In this document: one piece after another, positions 1 through 6,066 of the stretch
How positions within the stretch are numbered: the stretch's first letter is position 1
Layout of the letters: every line of letters starts with the position of its first letter
Source of the DNA: Planctomycetota bacterium
GTDB lineage: Bacteria > Planctomycetota > Planctomycetia > Pirellulales > Pirellulaceae
Direction of reading: 5' to 3'
Assembly (NCBI GenBank): GCA_024277285.1
Contig: JAJRVM010000235.1
Coordinates: 1 to 8,476, forward strand
Length of the DNA stretch: 8,476 bases
Position numbers and translations under genes: made by a program
The notes under the pieces: model-generated
The model's database searches: none
What the model was told of the DNA's origin: nothing
The model's input: the letters and a program-made list of their open reading frames with translations, nothing else

Positions 1-12
1 ATGGGCTCCGCC

Positions 13-214
13 GGGGTCAGATCTTGTTTTTTGTTATTGGCTTGATCCCGCAGGGGCATCACAGGTCGTTTTCACGCCGCGTCATTGATCGACAGAGTGA
101 GAACCGGCCTCCTGTAATGCGGTGACAACTGACAGTGAGCGTCGCGCAACACAGAAAACGCTTCTGGTGCGAGTACAGAAATCACATCAAGAACAAAAAA
201 CAAGGCCCGACCCC
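13..214. mobile_element. MITE-like element with imperfect inverted termini
   Basis: Positions 13-35 and the reverse complement of 192-214 match at 20 of 23 bases (GGGGTC..., then CTTGTTTTTTGTT). The ~155 bases between them carry no full gene. On the minus strand a short open stretch of about 40 codons runs through the interior and ends at a TGA, but it has no convincing start and I do not recognise it. GGGGTCAG-type ends followed by a T-rich run resemble the ends I associate with small elements mobilised by REP-associated (Y1) tyrosine transposases, but no such transposase is in the window. The inverted repeat is seen directly; the mobility and the class are inference. Confidence 0.5.
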
Positions 215-241
215 GCGCAGCCTTGACCGCGCAGCCTTGAC
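214..241. repeat. 14-bp perfect tandem duplication
   Basis: CGCGCAGCCTTGAC occurs at 214-227 and again, without a gap, at 228-241. It begins at the outer edge of the right terminus of the MITE-like element, so it could be a by-product of the insertion or a replication slip. The second copy creates a perfect TTGACA (-35 consensus) at 237-242, but I see no good -10 hexamer 15-18 bases downstream. Confidence 0.85.
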
Positions 242-260
242 AAGAGACGTTGCCAAACAG

Positions 261-397
261 GTGAAGGGCGGCCCCTAGGCGTACCCTTCACGGCGAAGAA
301 CCGAGAGCGTTTCGGTAAGTGGGAGCTTGTGTTTTCTGCCCACTGAAATCACTCCGCCGATTCGGCGGGGTGCTTGAGTAGGAGAGGGGGGACCCTC
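261..397 (+). other. 5' hairpin cluster of the structured RNA
   Basis: Five hairpins follow one another with short spacers. They are an 8-bp stem (261-268/284-291), a 6-bp stem with one G-U (300-305/311-316), a 6-bp stem (318-323/339-344), a 10-bp stem with a 3-base loop (350-359/363-372, one G-U) and a 5-bp stem closed by a GGGA loop (384-388/393-397). The regular spacing is what makes this look like one folded RNA. Confidence 0.5.
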
Positions 398-493
398 CAC
401 CTATCGCTCTGTGTATCCCTGCGGGGGTTGTGGTCCGCTGCCTTGCAGCTAGCCGCGTGACTTGAGAATCGACGAGTGTAGCTAATGCAGGAA

Positions 494-565
494 CCTCTTG
501 CCGTGCCGCCGTTGTGGTGACGTGCGGGGCCTCGGTCGATCGCCGAGTCTGAGAACGACAAGAGG
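494..565 (+). other. Long-range stem enclosing smaller hairpins
   Basis: CCTCTTG at 494-500 pairs with CAAGAGG at 559-565. After one mismatch, three more pairs follow (502-504 with 555-557). Inside lies a smaller hairpin, CTCGG 531-535 with CCGAG 543-547. This is the layout of a branched domain rather than a lone hairpin. Confidence 0.45.
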
Positions 566-599
566 GGGAGTGAGTGTCAAGTAGAAGTGGCCCAAGTCA

Positions 600-625
600 C
601 GCGCCACTGGGGGACCAGTGGCGCG
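600..625 (+). other. 11-bp perfect hairpin with GGGA tetraloop
   Basis: Bases 600-610 pair with 615-625 without a mismatch, around the four-base loop GGGA (611-614). GGGA belongs to the GNRA class of stable loops that often dock into tetraloop receptors. On the other strand the loop would be TCCC, which has no such property, so this favours a plus-strand RNA. Confidence 0.65.
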
Positions 626-642
626 CGTGCGGCCAGCGGGTA

Positions 643-665
643 CTCGATGGTGCTTAGCCATTGAG
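643..665 (+). other. 8-bp hairpin with one G-U pair
   Basis: CTCGATGG at 643-650 pairs with CCATTGAG at 658-665. Position 646/662 is a G-U wobble on the plus strand and would be a C-A mismatch on the minus strand. Confidence 0.5.
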
Positions 666-733
666 AGAGAGCAGGCAGGCAGTCTGCAACCGTCCTCGCC
701 TTGGGGTGATGCCTTGGGTAAGAGGTGACGAAA

Positions 734-788
734 GACACGACCGGCCCGCGACACCGACAGGTGTCCCGGCCATCAGAAGTTCCGTGTC
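734..788 (+). other. Three-tier stem in the structured RNA
   Basis: Outer stem 734-739/783-788 (6 bp), middle stem 743-746/768-771 (4 bp), a small internal loop, then inner stem 750-755/760-765 (6 bp) around the loop GACA. The nested arrangement is unlikely in random sequence and forms one compact arm directly before the 15-bp hairpin at 793. Confidence 0.55.
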
Positions 789-792
789 GAGA

Positions 793-827
793 GCAGGAGA
801 GCCGCACCCGGTGTGTGGCTCTCCTGC
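793..827 (+). other. 15-bp hairpin, the strongest stem of the region
   Basis: Bases 793-807 pair with 813-827 around the 5-base loop CCGGT. Fourteen pairs are Watson-Crick and one (804/816) is G-U on the plus strand. It superficially resembles group II intron domain V (GAGCCG... start), but it lacks the two-base bulge and GNRA loop of that domain, so I do not call it one. Confidence 0.65.
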
Positions 828-900
828 CGGAGCGGATTGGTATGCGAAACGGGAGAGTCGACACGTCTTGGTCGAGGTGTGGATTTTTTCGGTGAGCTGA

Positions 901-1026
901 CGGGGTACAGCCGAGTTGCGTCTAGCGATCGGAGGGACCCCGAAATAAACGGACAACGACGAACCTGAATGAAATTCAGGAGAGTTCATTTTGGAAAACA
1001 CAGCCGTGGAAGAAAGGCACGGCTGT
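901..1026 (+). other. Three consecutive hairpins in the 3' part of the structured RNA
   Basis: CGGGGT 901-906 pairs with ACCCCG 937-942 and encloses CCGA/TCGG (911-914/929-932). Then comes a perfect 7-bp stem with loop GAA (964-970/974-980), and a perfect 9-bp stem with a purine-rich 9-base loop (1000-1008/1018-1026). No T-run follows the last stem on the plus strand, so it is unlikely to be a Rho-independent terminator. Just downstream the 9-mer GAGGTTTTT occurs twice, at 1035-1043 and 1048-1056. Confidence 0.5.
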
Positions 1027-1062
1027 AAAAGAGAGAGGTTTTTGCCGGAGGTTTTTCGACGA

Positions 1063-1119
1063 AGGTGAACAACGGCCTTTGAGGGATTGAGCCAACAGCC
1101 AATCAATCCCTCCTCACCT
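1063..1119 (+). promoter_or_regulatory. Nested double stem just before the 225-aa gene
   Basis: Outer stem AGGTGA/TCACCT (1063-1068/1114-1119) encloses a perfect 10-bp stem (1081-1090/1103-1112). It ends about 40 bases before the start codon at 1161 and about 20 before the GAGGTGGGGG purine tract at 1141-1150, the only Shine-Dalgarno-like sequence. It could be the 3' domain of the structured RNA or a leader element acting on translation. Which of these is right is inference. Confidence 0.45.
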
Positions 1120-1160
1120 GAGGCGGCATGCGTGTCGTTTGAGGTGGGGGAACAAGTACG

Positions 1161-1838
1161 ATGATGGAAATAGATTGCGTCGCAACAAGCAGGAAAGGAT
1201 TCATCCAGCAGATCGTCTCGGGCTGGGTCCGAAACGGATATTACTTTTACGTGCAGGGCACGGTGCCGGTGGGGAAGGACCCGAGAGCGGTCGACCGCAA
1301 GCTCGTGACTCGTTATTCAATCGAAGCGAGCAAGGGGAAGCGGTACGCCCGAAAGCAGCGAGGTCTTGCGAACCTGGCCTACGTGCGTCATGAGCGCAAC
1401 TGGATCATGCTGGCCACTCGTGGCGAGCACCGCTGGTTCCGCGAGGAGTCTCAGATCAGGAACTGCCGCCGTGGCCAGCCGATTCAATTCTACGGCTACA
1501 GTATTTCGTACGTGCGGGGCGGCTATGTGCTCAATCGCAAGAAGGTCGATCCGGCGGGTCCACGCGAGAGGGACGCCAAGCATCGCGTTCGTGTGCAGAT
1601 ATCAAAGCAGGATTTTCGGGAATTGAAAGCCGAGCTGGTCGGCAGTGCCCGCAATCGTCGCGAGGAGTGGTTCGCGGCGAAGTTCTGGAATCTGCCCTTC
1701 GAGCCGTATGCCCCGATTCGAAAGCAGCAGCTTGAACTCTTGCGCCTGGTGAACGCGGCTCGAAAATCAGCCGGGCTATCGAAGCTGTCACCCGAGATCA
1801 TTCGGTACAAGCAAGACCGCGTCCGTGTGTTTGTGTAG
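1161..1838 (+). CDS. Conserved-looking basic protein of unknown function, likely nucleic-acid binding
   Basis: The product is 225 aa with 48 Lys+Arg against 21 Asp+Glu, so it is strongly basic, as expected of an RNA- or DNA-binding protein. It has no signal peptide, membrane segment, HNH, RuvC, GIY-YIG or reverse-transcriptase motif that I can see. Features that look conserved are the N-terminal FIQQIVSGWVRNGYYFYV (14-31), GKDPRAVDRKL (38-48), the basic KGKRYARKQRGLAN (58-71), LATRGEHRWFREE (84-96), YGYSISY (111-117), LPFEPYAPIRKQ (178-189) and a basic C-terminus. I have the impression that similar proteins recur as hypotheticals in Planctomycetota, but cannot verify it. Two ATGs (1161, 1164) are possible starts; a purine-rich GAGGTGGGGG lies 11-20 bases before the first. 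The gene directly follows the structured RNA region in the same orientation, which suggests it is the RNA's protein partner. It could also be an unrelated neighbour. Function unknown. Confidence 0.8.
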   Translation: MMEIDCVATSRKGFIQQIVSGWVRNGYYFYVQGTVPVGKDPRAVDRKLVTRYSIEASKGKRYARKQRGLANLAYVRHERNWIMLATRGEHRWFREESQIRNCRRGQPIQFYGYSISYVRGGYVLNRKKVDPAGPRERDAKHRVRVQISKQDFRELKAELVGSARNRREEWFAAKFWNLPFEPYAPIRKQQLELLRLVNAARKSAGLSKLSPEIIRYKQDRVRVFV

Positions 1839-1850
1839 GCCTTCGGGCGG

Positions 1851-1879
1851 ACCGATGCGACGGCGTCGGCGCAATCGGT
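1851..1879. terminator. Hairpin between convergent genes
   Basis: ACCGATGCG (1851-1859) pairs with CGCAATCGGT (1870-1879) with one bulged A, 12 bases after the stop codon of the 225-aa gene and touching the stop codon of the convergent 791-aa gene. No T-run follows on either strand, so a role in ending transcription is only suggested by position. Confidence 0.25.
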
Positions 1880-4254
1880 CAATCGAGATCAAAGCGGTGG
1901 CGGATATCGGAGTCGGCACCACTGAGCAAGATTTCGGCCAGATGACGATAGGCTTGCCCATGGTGATACGACTCCTCTTCAGTCATGCCGTCGGAGAGCG
2001 CACCATTGCTTGGATCACTGATGGCTTCCATCGTATCAACCAATCCTTGGAAGGCGTCTCTCTGGGTCTGCGATGATGAGGTCCGCTCCTCTTGATACGC
2101 AGGTTCCATCGCACCCTCACTGAAGCGGGCACTGTACTGCTCGTCTTGGTGCGAACGGTTTTGGAGACGGGCAAACGGTTTATATTTTGGCACCTCATAC
2201 GTGTAACAGGTGCCTTCCGGATGGAAGAATCCGGGTAACTCGACTCGTTCGACCAAGGCGTGCAACAAGATGGCGTTTTTCTGTGCTTCGGGCACCAGAG
2301 CCCGCAACGGCATGGCGTCGTACTCGTTTTCTTGTGGATCATAGATGGCAACGATCAATGCACTATTGGCGGGGCGCGTAAAACCGACAAACGCCCCGCC
2401 GCGACCGGGGTACTGTTTGCGATATCCCTTTTGGCACGACCAGATTGCATGGTTGGTCATGCGTGAGCCGGGATTGTCGAGGTATCGGAGTTCCCAGAAC
2501 ATGGCGTATTTGACGGCGGAGATTCTCTGTACGTCCTTGCCCTTGCCGGTAAGGACGGCCTCATCAAAAATGCCGGAGAGGTAGTCGCCATCCGCAGAGA
2601 AATTCAGGGACGTCGTCAAGGGACCGAGTCCAGCGAGCAAGGCCTTGCTCACGACTTGCGCTGTCTTCGGATCAATTCGATAGACCTCGCCCGTGTCGGT
2701 CGATGCGGCCAGGATGCGACCGTCGTCTCCAAAACAGCACGCCTGGACGGCGGCGCGGAGTGGATAGCGATGGACCTTCTCGGTGCGAATATCGATGAGT
2801 ACGACTTGGCCCCGGTCATTAGCCAACAGCAAGTCTTGGCGTTTGGAAAAGCTCAGACGATGTCCCGCGAATGGATGAACGCTCACCTGTGATTCGGGAT
2901 GATACGGGCCGCCCATGTGGACGCCCGGCACGGTGAAGAGTAATTGCAAGGTGTCGGCGTGCAACACGTCAATCTCGCCGGTCGGCTTGTACCCGGCCAG
3001 ATAGTCACCGTTGCGAGAGAACGTGAGCTCGACGTAGGGAAGGGCATCTTCCATGGCTGCCAAGCGGTCGTCGCTGGGAACGGCATTGAACCGTGCGGAG
3101 AGTGTCGGTCCCTGGGTCTTGGCGAGCAAGCGTCCTTGAGGTGAAATCACGGTGAGACGATGGAACCGTTCGAGTTGGGATTCTGGCTCGCGGGTTCCTC
3201 TTGAGTTGTCGCGGTACATTGCGGAGATCGCGACTTTCTCTCGGCCGTACTGGCCTGTGATTGCGATCGTCACCTCGGTGGCTCGTTGCGATTCAATGGG
3301 GTTGGGGCGCTTCATGTAATCCCACGGGCCGTTGGCCGTCGGCTGGACCTGTTGCGGTTCGATGAAACGTAGTTCCGTTCCCAACTGAAAATTGTTCCGT
3401 GTTTGGTATCCGGCGAGCTTCTTCCAATCCGTGAGCCGCCCTTGGACCAGCAAACCGTCGAGTGTCGAGGCGATGACGCTGAAGTGGCGGTTGGTTTGCG
3501 AATAGCTCGAGATTCGGCAGATCGCATGCTCTACGGCAAACTCGCCGTAATCTGCCAGCGCCAGCCCCGGCAGTGGCCACGCGTTGGGGTTGAGATCGAC
3601 GAGCGGGGATCGGCACGAGAAAAGGACGTGTGCCTTATCACTTTCAAAAAAGAACCGGCCTTCGGGAAGGGCGTCGGGGAGTTCGAACATGCGGCACGGT
3701 TTGATACACCATTGCTCGCCCATGATGCCACGATGAATCTGGCCCGCCGTGCTGTTGCCTGAGACTTGATCGCTTGGCCTTGCTTTCGCCTGTTCGGTCG
3801 TGACCGCGACGCGTTCCCTTTCTGGAACCCGATCGATGTCGTCGTCGCCTGAAGGGGCCAGTGTGTCGTCTTTCGTGAAATCGTCACGGTTGACAACTGG
3901 CGAAGGCATCTTGTTCGGCGGAAAGAGCCACGGCAGTTCGAGCGACCGGTATGCGGCGAACACGATGCCAATCAACATCAGCAGGCAGACGATCGACAAC
4001 GGATTCTTGAGCAGATGAATCGCGTAGCGCGTACCCCACCGTTTCTTGGGCGGCGAGGGTTGTTCTTGGGGTGGCACATAGTCGGGAAAGGCGTTCTTCA
4101 AGTTGAAGGCATGCACCCAGCGTTTCATCCGGTCGGTGCGAACGCCGGTGAGGGGAAGGATCTCGCCGATCCGAATGAGCTCTCTCATTTGCTTCGGAGT
4201 GAAAGGGCCTCGCTGTTGATCATCCTTGTTCCGGTAGTAGAAGAGTTGTCCCAT
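1879..4254 (-). CDS. GYF_2-domain membrane protein with WD40-like extracytoplasmic region
   Basis: The product is 791 aa. Residues 1-60 read as a GYF_2 domain (LFYYRNKDDQQRGPFTPKQM, then LIRIGEILPLTGVR and a Trp at 46), a small module thought to bind proline-rich peptides. A Pro/Lys-rich linker (61-73) leads to one membrane segment at about 84-103. The basic residues before it predict that the GYF_2 domain faces the cytoplasm and the rest lies outside it. Beta-propeller-like blades recur at about 404-443 (TFSRNGDYLA), 474-500 (VVLIDI), 503-535 (CCFGDDGRILAASTDTGEVY) and 545-595 (NFSADGDYLSG). The C-terminal ~90 residues are polar and acidic. GYF_2-TM-repeat architectures are common in planctomycetes, where their roles are mostly unknown. 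ATG at 4254 is the natural start because the GYF_2 domain begins right there, although no good Shine-Dalgarno precedes it. The substrate is unknown. Confidence 0.85.
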   Translation of the reverse strand: MGQLFYYRNKDDQQRGPFTPKQMRELIRIGEILPLTGVRTDRMKRWVHAFNLKNAFPDYVPPQEQPSPPKKRWGTRYAIHLLKNPLSIVCLLMLIGIVFAAYRSLELPWLFPPNKMPSPVVNRDDFTKDDTLAPSGDDDIDRVPERERVAVTTEQAKARPSDQVSGNSTAGQIHRGIMGEQWCIKPCRMFELPDALPEGRFFFESDKAHVLFSCRSPLVDLNPNAWPLPGLALADYGEFAVEHAICRISSYSQTNRHFSVIASTLDGLLVQGRLTDWKKLAGYQTRNNFQLGTELRFIEPQQVQPTANGPWDYMKRPNPIESQRATEVTIAITGQYGREKVAISAMYRDNSRGTREPESQLERFHRLTVISPQGRLLAKTQGPTLSARFNAVPSDDRLAAMEDALPYVELTFSRNGDYLAGYKPTGEIDVLHADTLQLLFTVPGVHMGGPYHPESQVSVHPFAGHRLSFSKRQDLLLANDRGQVVLIDIRTEKVHRYPLRAAVQACCFGDDGRILAASTDTGEVYRIDPKTAQVVSKALLAGLGPLTTSLNFSADGDYLSGIFDEAVLTGKGKDVQRISAVKYAMFWELRYLDNPGSRMTNHAIWSCQKGYRKQYPGRGGAFVGFTRPANSALIVAIYDPQENEYDAMPLRALVPEAQKNAILLHALVERVELPGFFHPEGTCYTYEVPKYKPFARLQNRSHQDEQYSARFSEGAMEPAYQEERTSSSQTQRDAFQGLVDTMEAISDPSNGALSDGMTEEESYHHGQAYRHLAEILLSGADSDIRHRFDLD

Positions 4255-4526
4255 GGCACCACCATCGAGAGTCGAGTTACGTCCAGTCCGATTACGCTCG
4301 GTATAGAGCTGAGCCCTCGGTCAATGTATCATCGTGCATGAGGCATCTCCACCTGGCGACGGCGGCCGCACGGAAAGACCGTCAACGAACGGGTTTGGAC
4401 TTGGAAGAGTTTACGGTCTAGGGTAAGTGCGCAAGGCGTCATTTATTTCGGCGCGGCGACGGGCCGGTGAACAACGCGACGCGCGGCGTTCGACCGGCGC
4501 CGATGAAGCCGGCACTTCACGCGGCG
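4255..4526. other. Intergenic region between the membrane protein and exonuclease genes
   Basis: There is no convincing gene in these 272 bases. It should hold the promoter of the 791-aa gene, but I find no clear -35/-10 pair. A hairpin at 4463-4498 (GCCGGTGAAC with GTTC-G-ACCGGC, one bulge) lies 29 bases past the exonuclease stop codon. It might end that transcript, but it lacks a T-run. Confidence 0.4.
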
Positions 4527-5237
4527 CTACACCGCCGAGTTCATGTCGCCCGCCAAGCGGTTGATGGCGCGATTGACAAGCTGCTGATGGCTCAGCCCGG
4601 TCTCTTGGCTGATGGCCGCCAAGTAATCACGCTGCTCAACATTGAGGCCGGTGGTGTGCTCAAGGAGTGCTCGATAGAGCTGGATCGTCGACTCGATGTC
4701 GGCCAGGGCATGGTGATTCGGCCGGGTCTTTGTCCCAAAGTATTCACACAATTTGTGCAATCGAAAATTCTCAGGCTTGGGCAGGGACGGATTTTCCTGA
4801 AAGAACCAGAGGGCCTTTTGCTTCGTGCAGAGACACATCCGAGCGGCGGGGCACGCCATGCCGAGTCGCTTGTACCAGGCATGCAAAAAGGGTCCGTCAT
4901 GTTGCTCGCCGTTGTGCGCAACCAGGCGAGCGAGTGGAAAGCGTGTCTTGGTGCGTGGGTTGTACCCATGGTCGGTCGCGTGGCGCTTGAGGAACGCGGC
5001 CAACAGCTCGGCGCTCGTGTCTTCGGGAAGGGCCGCGACTTGCCAGACTTCGGCGTCGTATTTGTGACCTAGAAAGCGGGGGTTGCATGCGTCAGCATCG
5101 AACTGGACTTTGATGTTGAAAGAATCGAGCGTACGAAATGACACGGAATCAACGGCAACCGCCGCCAGTTCGATAATCGGATCTGTCAGCGGGTTCAGGC
5201 CACAGGTCTCTAAATCGATGAATACAAGTCGATCCAT
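4527..5237 (-). CDS. DEDDh-family 3'-5' exonuclease (DnaQ-like)
   Basis: The product is 236 aa. All three exonuclease motifs are present in order: Exo I FIDLET with D8 and E10, Exo II AHNGEQHDGPFL with D114, and Exo III HHALAD with H175 and D180. These are the acidic residues and the histidine that hold two metal ions in the DEDDh superfamily (DNA polymerase III epsilon, RNase T, oligoribonuclease). The enzyme is expected to remove nucleotides from 3' ends of DNA or RNA; the substrate cannot be told from sequence. The C-terminal ~30 residues (ISQETGLSHQQLVNRAINRL) form a small helical tail that looks like a ribbon-helix-helix or dimerisation element, which is inference. There is no polymerase or BRCT domain, so it stands alone. 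Its ATG lies 6 bases after the stop of the 99-aa gene, and no strong Shine-Dalgarno is visible. It is therefore probably made by translational coupling in a two-gene operon. Confidence 0.88.
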   Translation of the reverse strand: MDRLVFIDLETCGLNPLTDPIIELAAVAVDSVSFRTLDSFNIKVQFDADACNPRFLGHKYDAEVWQVAALPEDTSAELLAAFLKRHATDHGYNPRTKTRFPLARLVAHNGEQHDGPFLHAWYKRLGMACPAARMCLCTKQKALWFFQENPSLPKPENFRLHKLCEYFGTKTRPNHHALADIESTIQLYRALLEHTTGLNVEQRDYLAAISQETGLSHQQLVNRAINRLAGDMNSAV

Positions 5238-5243
5238 CCGTTA

Positions 5244-5543
5244 CTACGCTGCCTGATTCGTCGCGACGTCGGCCAACTCGCGATCGAGCTGCTCGCACTT
5301 CGTGGCGGCAAGGGCCGCGACACGGCCAATGGCCTCGGCGTTTCGTGGAAAGTAGCGGTCCGAATACCCTTCTCGACCTTGCGCCGTACTCTTCCAGCTC
5401 CGTGAGAGGAGGAAGTAATGGTACTGGTATCCGTCCGAGCTTTGGGAGCAAAAGATGTTGGCCCCAATGGCTCCGTCGCGCACGGTCGCGACCGGCGTTT
5501 TCTTCGTTCCCTTCTTGGGCCGTGTCGTCGGTTTGTTGTCCAT
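5244..5543 (-). CDS. Small protein of unknown function, first gene of the exonuclease operon
   Basis: The product is 99 aa. After a Lys/Pro-rich disordered N-terminus (residues 3-18), there is a beta-rich core: VATVRDGAIGANIFC, then YQYHYFLLSRSWK, YSDRYF, and a C-terminal helix (about 70-95). I recall short planctomycete and plasmid proteins of the pattern 'VA.LRDG.IKA.IW ... Y.V..SR.Y.D..G.... S..F' that look PC4/SSB-like. This gene fits that pattern, but single-stranded DNA binding is inference. The ATG at 5543 is chosen because AAGGAGGG lies 7 bases upstream. The open frame continues upstream to 5795, but the predicted extension is low-complexity and lies before this ribosome binding site. 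Pairing with a DEDDh exonuclease 6 bases downstream suggests a shared job on nucleic-acid ends. Confidence 0.8.
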   Translation of the reverse strand: MDNKPTTRPKKGTKKTPVATVRDGAIGANIFCSQSSDGYQYHYFLLSRSWKSTAQGREGYSDRYFPRNAEAIGRVAALAATKCEQLDRELADVATNQAA

Positions 5544-5550
5544 GTGGGTT

Positions 5551-5558
5551 CCCTCCTT
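5551..5558 (-). promoter_or_regulatory. Strong ribosome binding site that fixes the 99-aa start
   Basis: On the minus strand this reads AAGGAGGG, followed by 7 bases and then ATG at 5543. It is one of the two best Shine-Dalgarno sequences in the window and decides between the internal ATG and upstream starts in the same open frame. Confidence 0.85.
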
Positions 5559-5578
5559 GAATCGTGTTTGAACAGCCG

Positions 5579-5606
5579 ATGGTACCACGATCGGTGAGCT
5601 AATCAA
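5579..5606 (-). promoter_or_regulatory. Weak promoter candidate for the exonuclease operon
   Basis: On the minus strand TTGATT (5601-5606) is followed after 16 bases by TACCAT (5579-5584). Each hexamer matches the sigma-70 consensus at 4 of 6 positions. It sits about 36 bases upstream of the 99-aa start codon. Confidence 0.22.
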
Positions 5607-5999
5607 CTTGCGGGAAAACGGGTTTGGGGGAGGCCCGAAAGAGACCCAAGGGCCGTTGTGTGGCGCGGTTTGAAGTGACGCGCGCGGCTCGGTGACCAAC
5701 CGCCGCGGTGCGAAACAACACGTCGCTTCGGGGGTGGGGGCAAGACGAAGGCTTCGGTCGGAACGACCAAAGTAACGGGGAAAGCGAGGCAACAAGCAGG
5801 GTTCGCACAGGCACGATTCGAGAAGTCGAGAGAGGTGAAAGGTCAGCGCGCCAGTGATTCGGCGATGTTATCGGGTGACCACCGTCGTGTTGGTCCGCCG
5901 ATCTTTGACTGCCATGTCCGCCGTGATGCGTCGTGCCGTACGGTGCATTAGGATGGCAGGTCGCCCGTTCGATGTGGCTTTTTCTGGATGCGATTGGCG
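5607..5999. other. About 390 bases without a supported feature
   Basis: Open frames on both strands here have low-complexity Arg/Pro/Ser-rich translations, no ribosome binding sites and no recognisable domain. I see no RNA gene or clear repeat. Confidence 0.5.
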
Positions 6000-6026
6000 T
6001 TCAAACGGCCAGCGTGACCGTTTGAA
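6000..6026. repeat. 9-bp inverted repeat beside the terminator
   Basis: TTCAAACGG (6000-6008) pairs with CCGTTTGAA (6018-6026) around a 9-base loop. On the minus strand it follows the T-run of the terminator at once and shares its last bases. It may be a second hairpin of a tandem terminator or part of a decayed element. Confidence 0.45.
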
Positions 6027-6051
6027 AAAGAGGGGGGAGCTTGCTCCCCCC
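6025..6051 (-). terminator. Rho-independent terminator
   Basis: On the minus strand GGGGGGAG and CTCCCCCC (6044-6051 with 6032-6039) form a perfect 8-bp stem with loop CAAG, followed by TCTTTTT. This is a textbook intrinsic terminator for leftward transcription. It begins 15 bases after the stop codon of the small minus-strand ORF at 6067. Confidence 0.75.
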
Positions 6052-6066
6052 GGATGGCCACTTAGT

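Larger units (their letters stand above)
261..1119 (+). ncRNA. Large structured RNA candidate upstream of the 225-aa gene
   Basis: About 860 bases without a convincing gene contain a near-continuous series of stems: 261-268/284-291, 300-305/311-316, 318-323/339-344, 350-372, 384-397, 494-504/555-565, 531-547, 600-625, 643-665, 734-788, 793-827, 901-942, 964-980, 1000-1026 and 1063-1119. Wobble pairs (305/311, 353/369, 646/662, 804/816) are G-U on the plus strand and would be A-C mismatches on the minus strand. Two loops are GGGA (GNRA type) on the plus strand. These point to a plus-strand transcript reading into the basic 225-aa gene. I cannot match it to RNase P, tmRNA, a group I intron, the core of a group II intron or a named large RNA. 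The ends are approximate, it may be more than one RNA, and no promoter was found. Confidence 0.55.

Noticed and set aside
793..827. Domain V of a group II intron
   Set aside because: The hairpin starts with GAGCCG-like sequence but has a 15-bp uninterrupted stem and a CCGGT loop, with no two-base bulge or GNRA loop. There is also no reverse transcriptase nearby.
654..1106. 150-codon minus-strand ORF, and a 79-codon plus-strand ORF at 661-900
   Set aside because: They run through perfect hairpins of the structured region, have no ribosome binding site, low-complexity Arg/Ser/Pro-rich translations and no recognisable motif.
261..1119. HEARO / IscB omega RNA or another named large RNA (RNase P, tmRNA)
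   Set aside because: The following protein has no HNH or RuvC motif, and I find no RNase P or tmRNA signature segments. A covariance-model search would be needed to exclude this fully.
5544..5795. N-terminal extension of the 99-aa protein
   Set aside because: The frame is open, but the extension is low complexity and lies upstream of a near-perfect ribosome binding site for the internal ATG.
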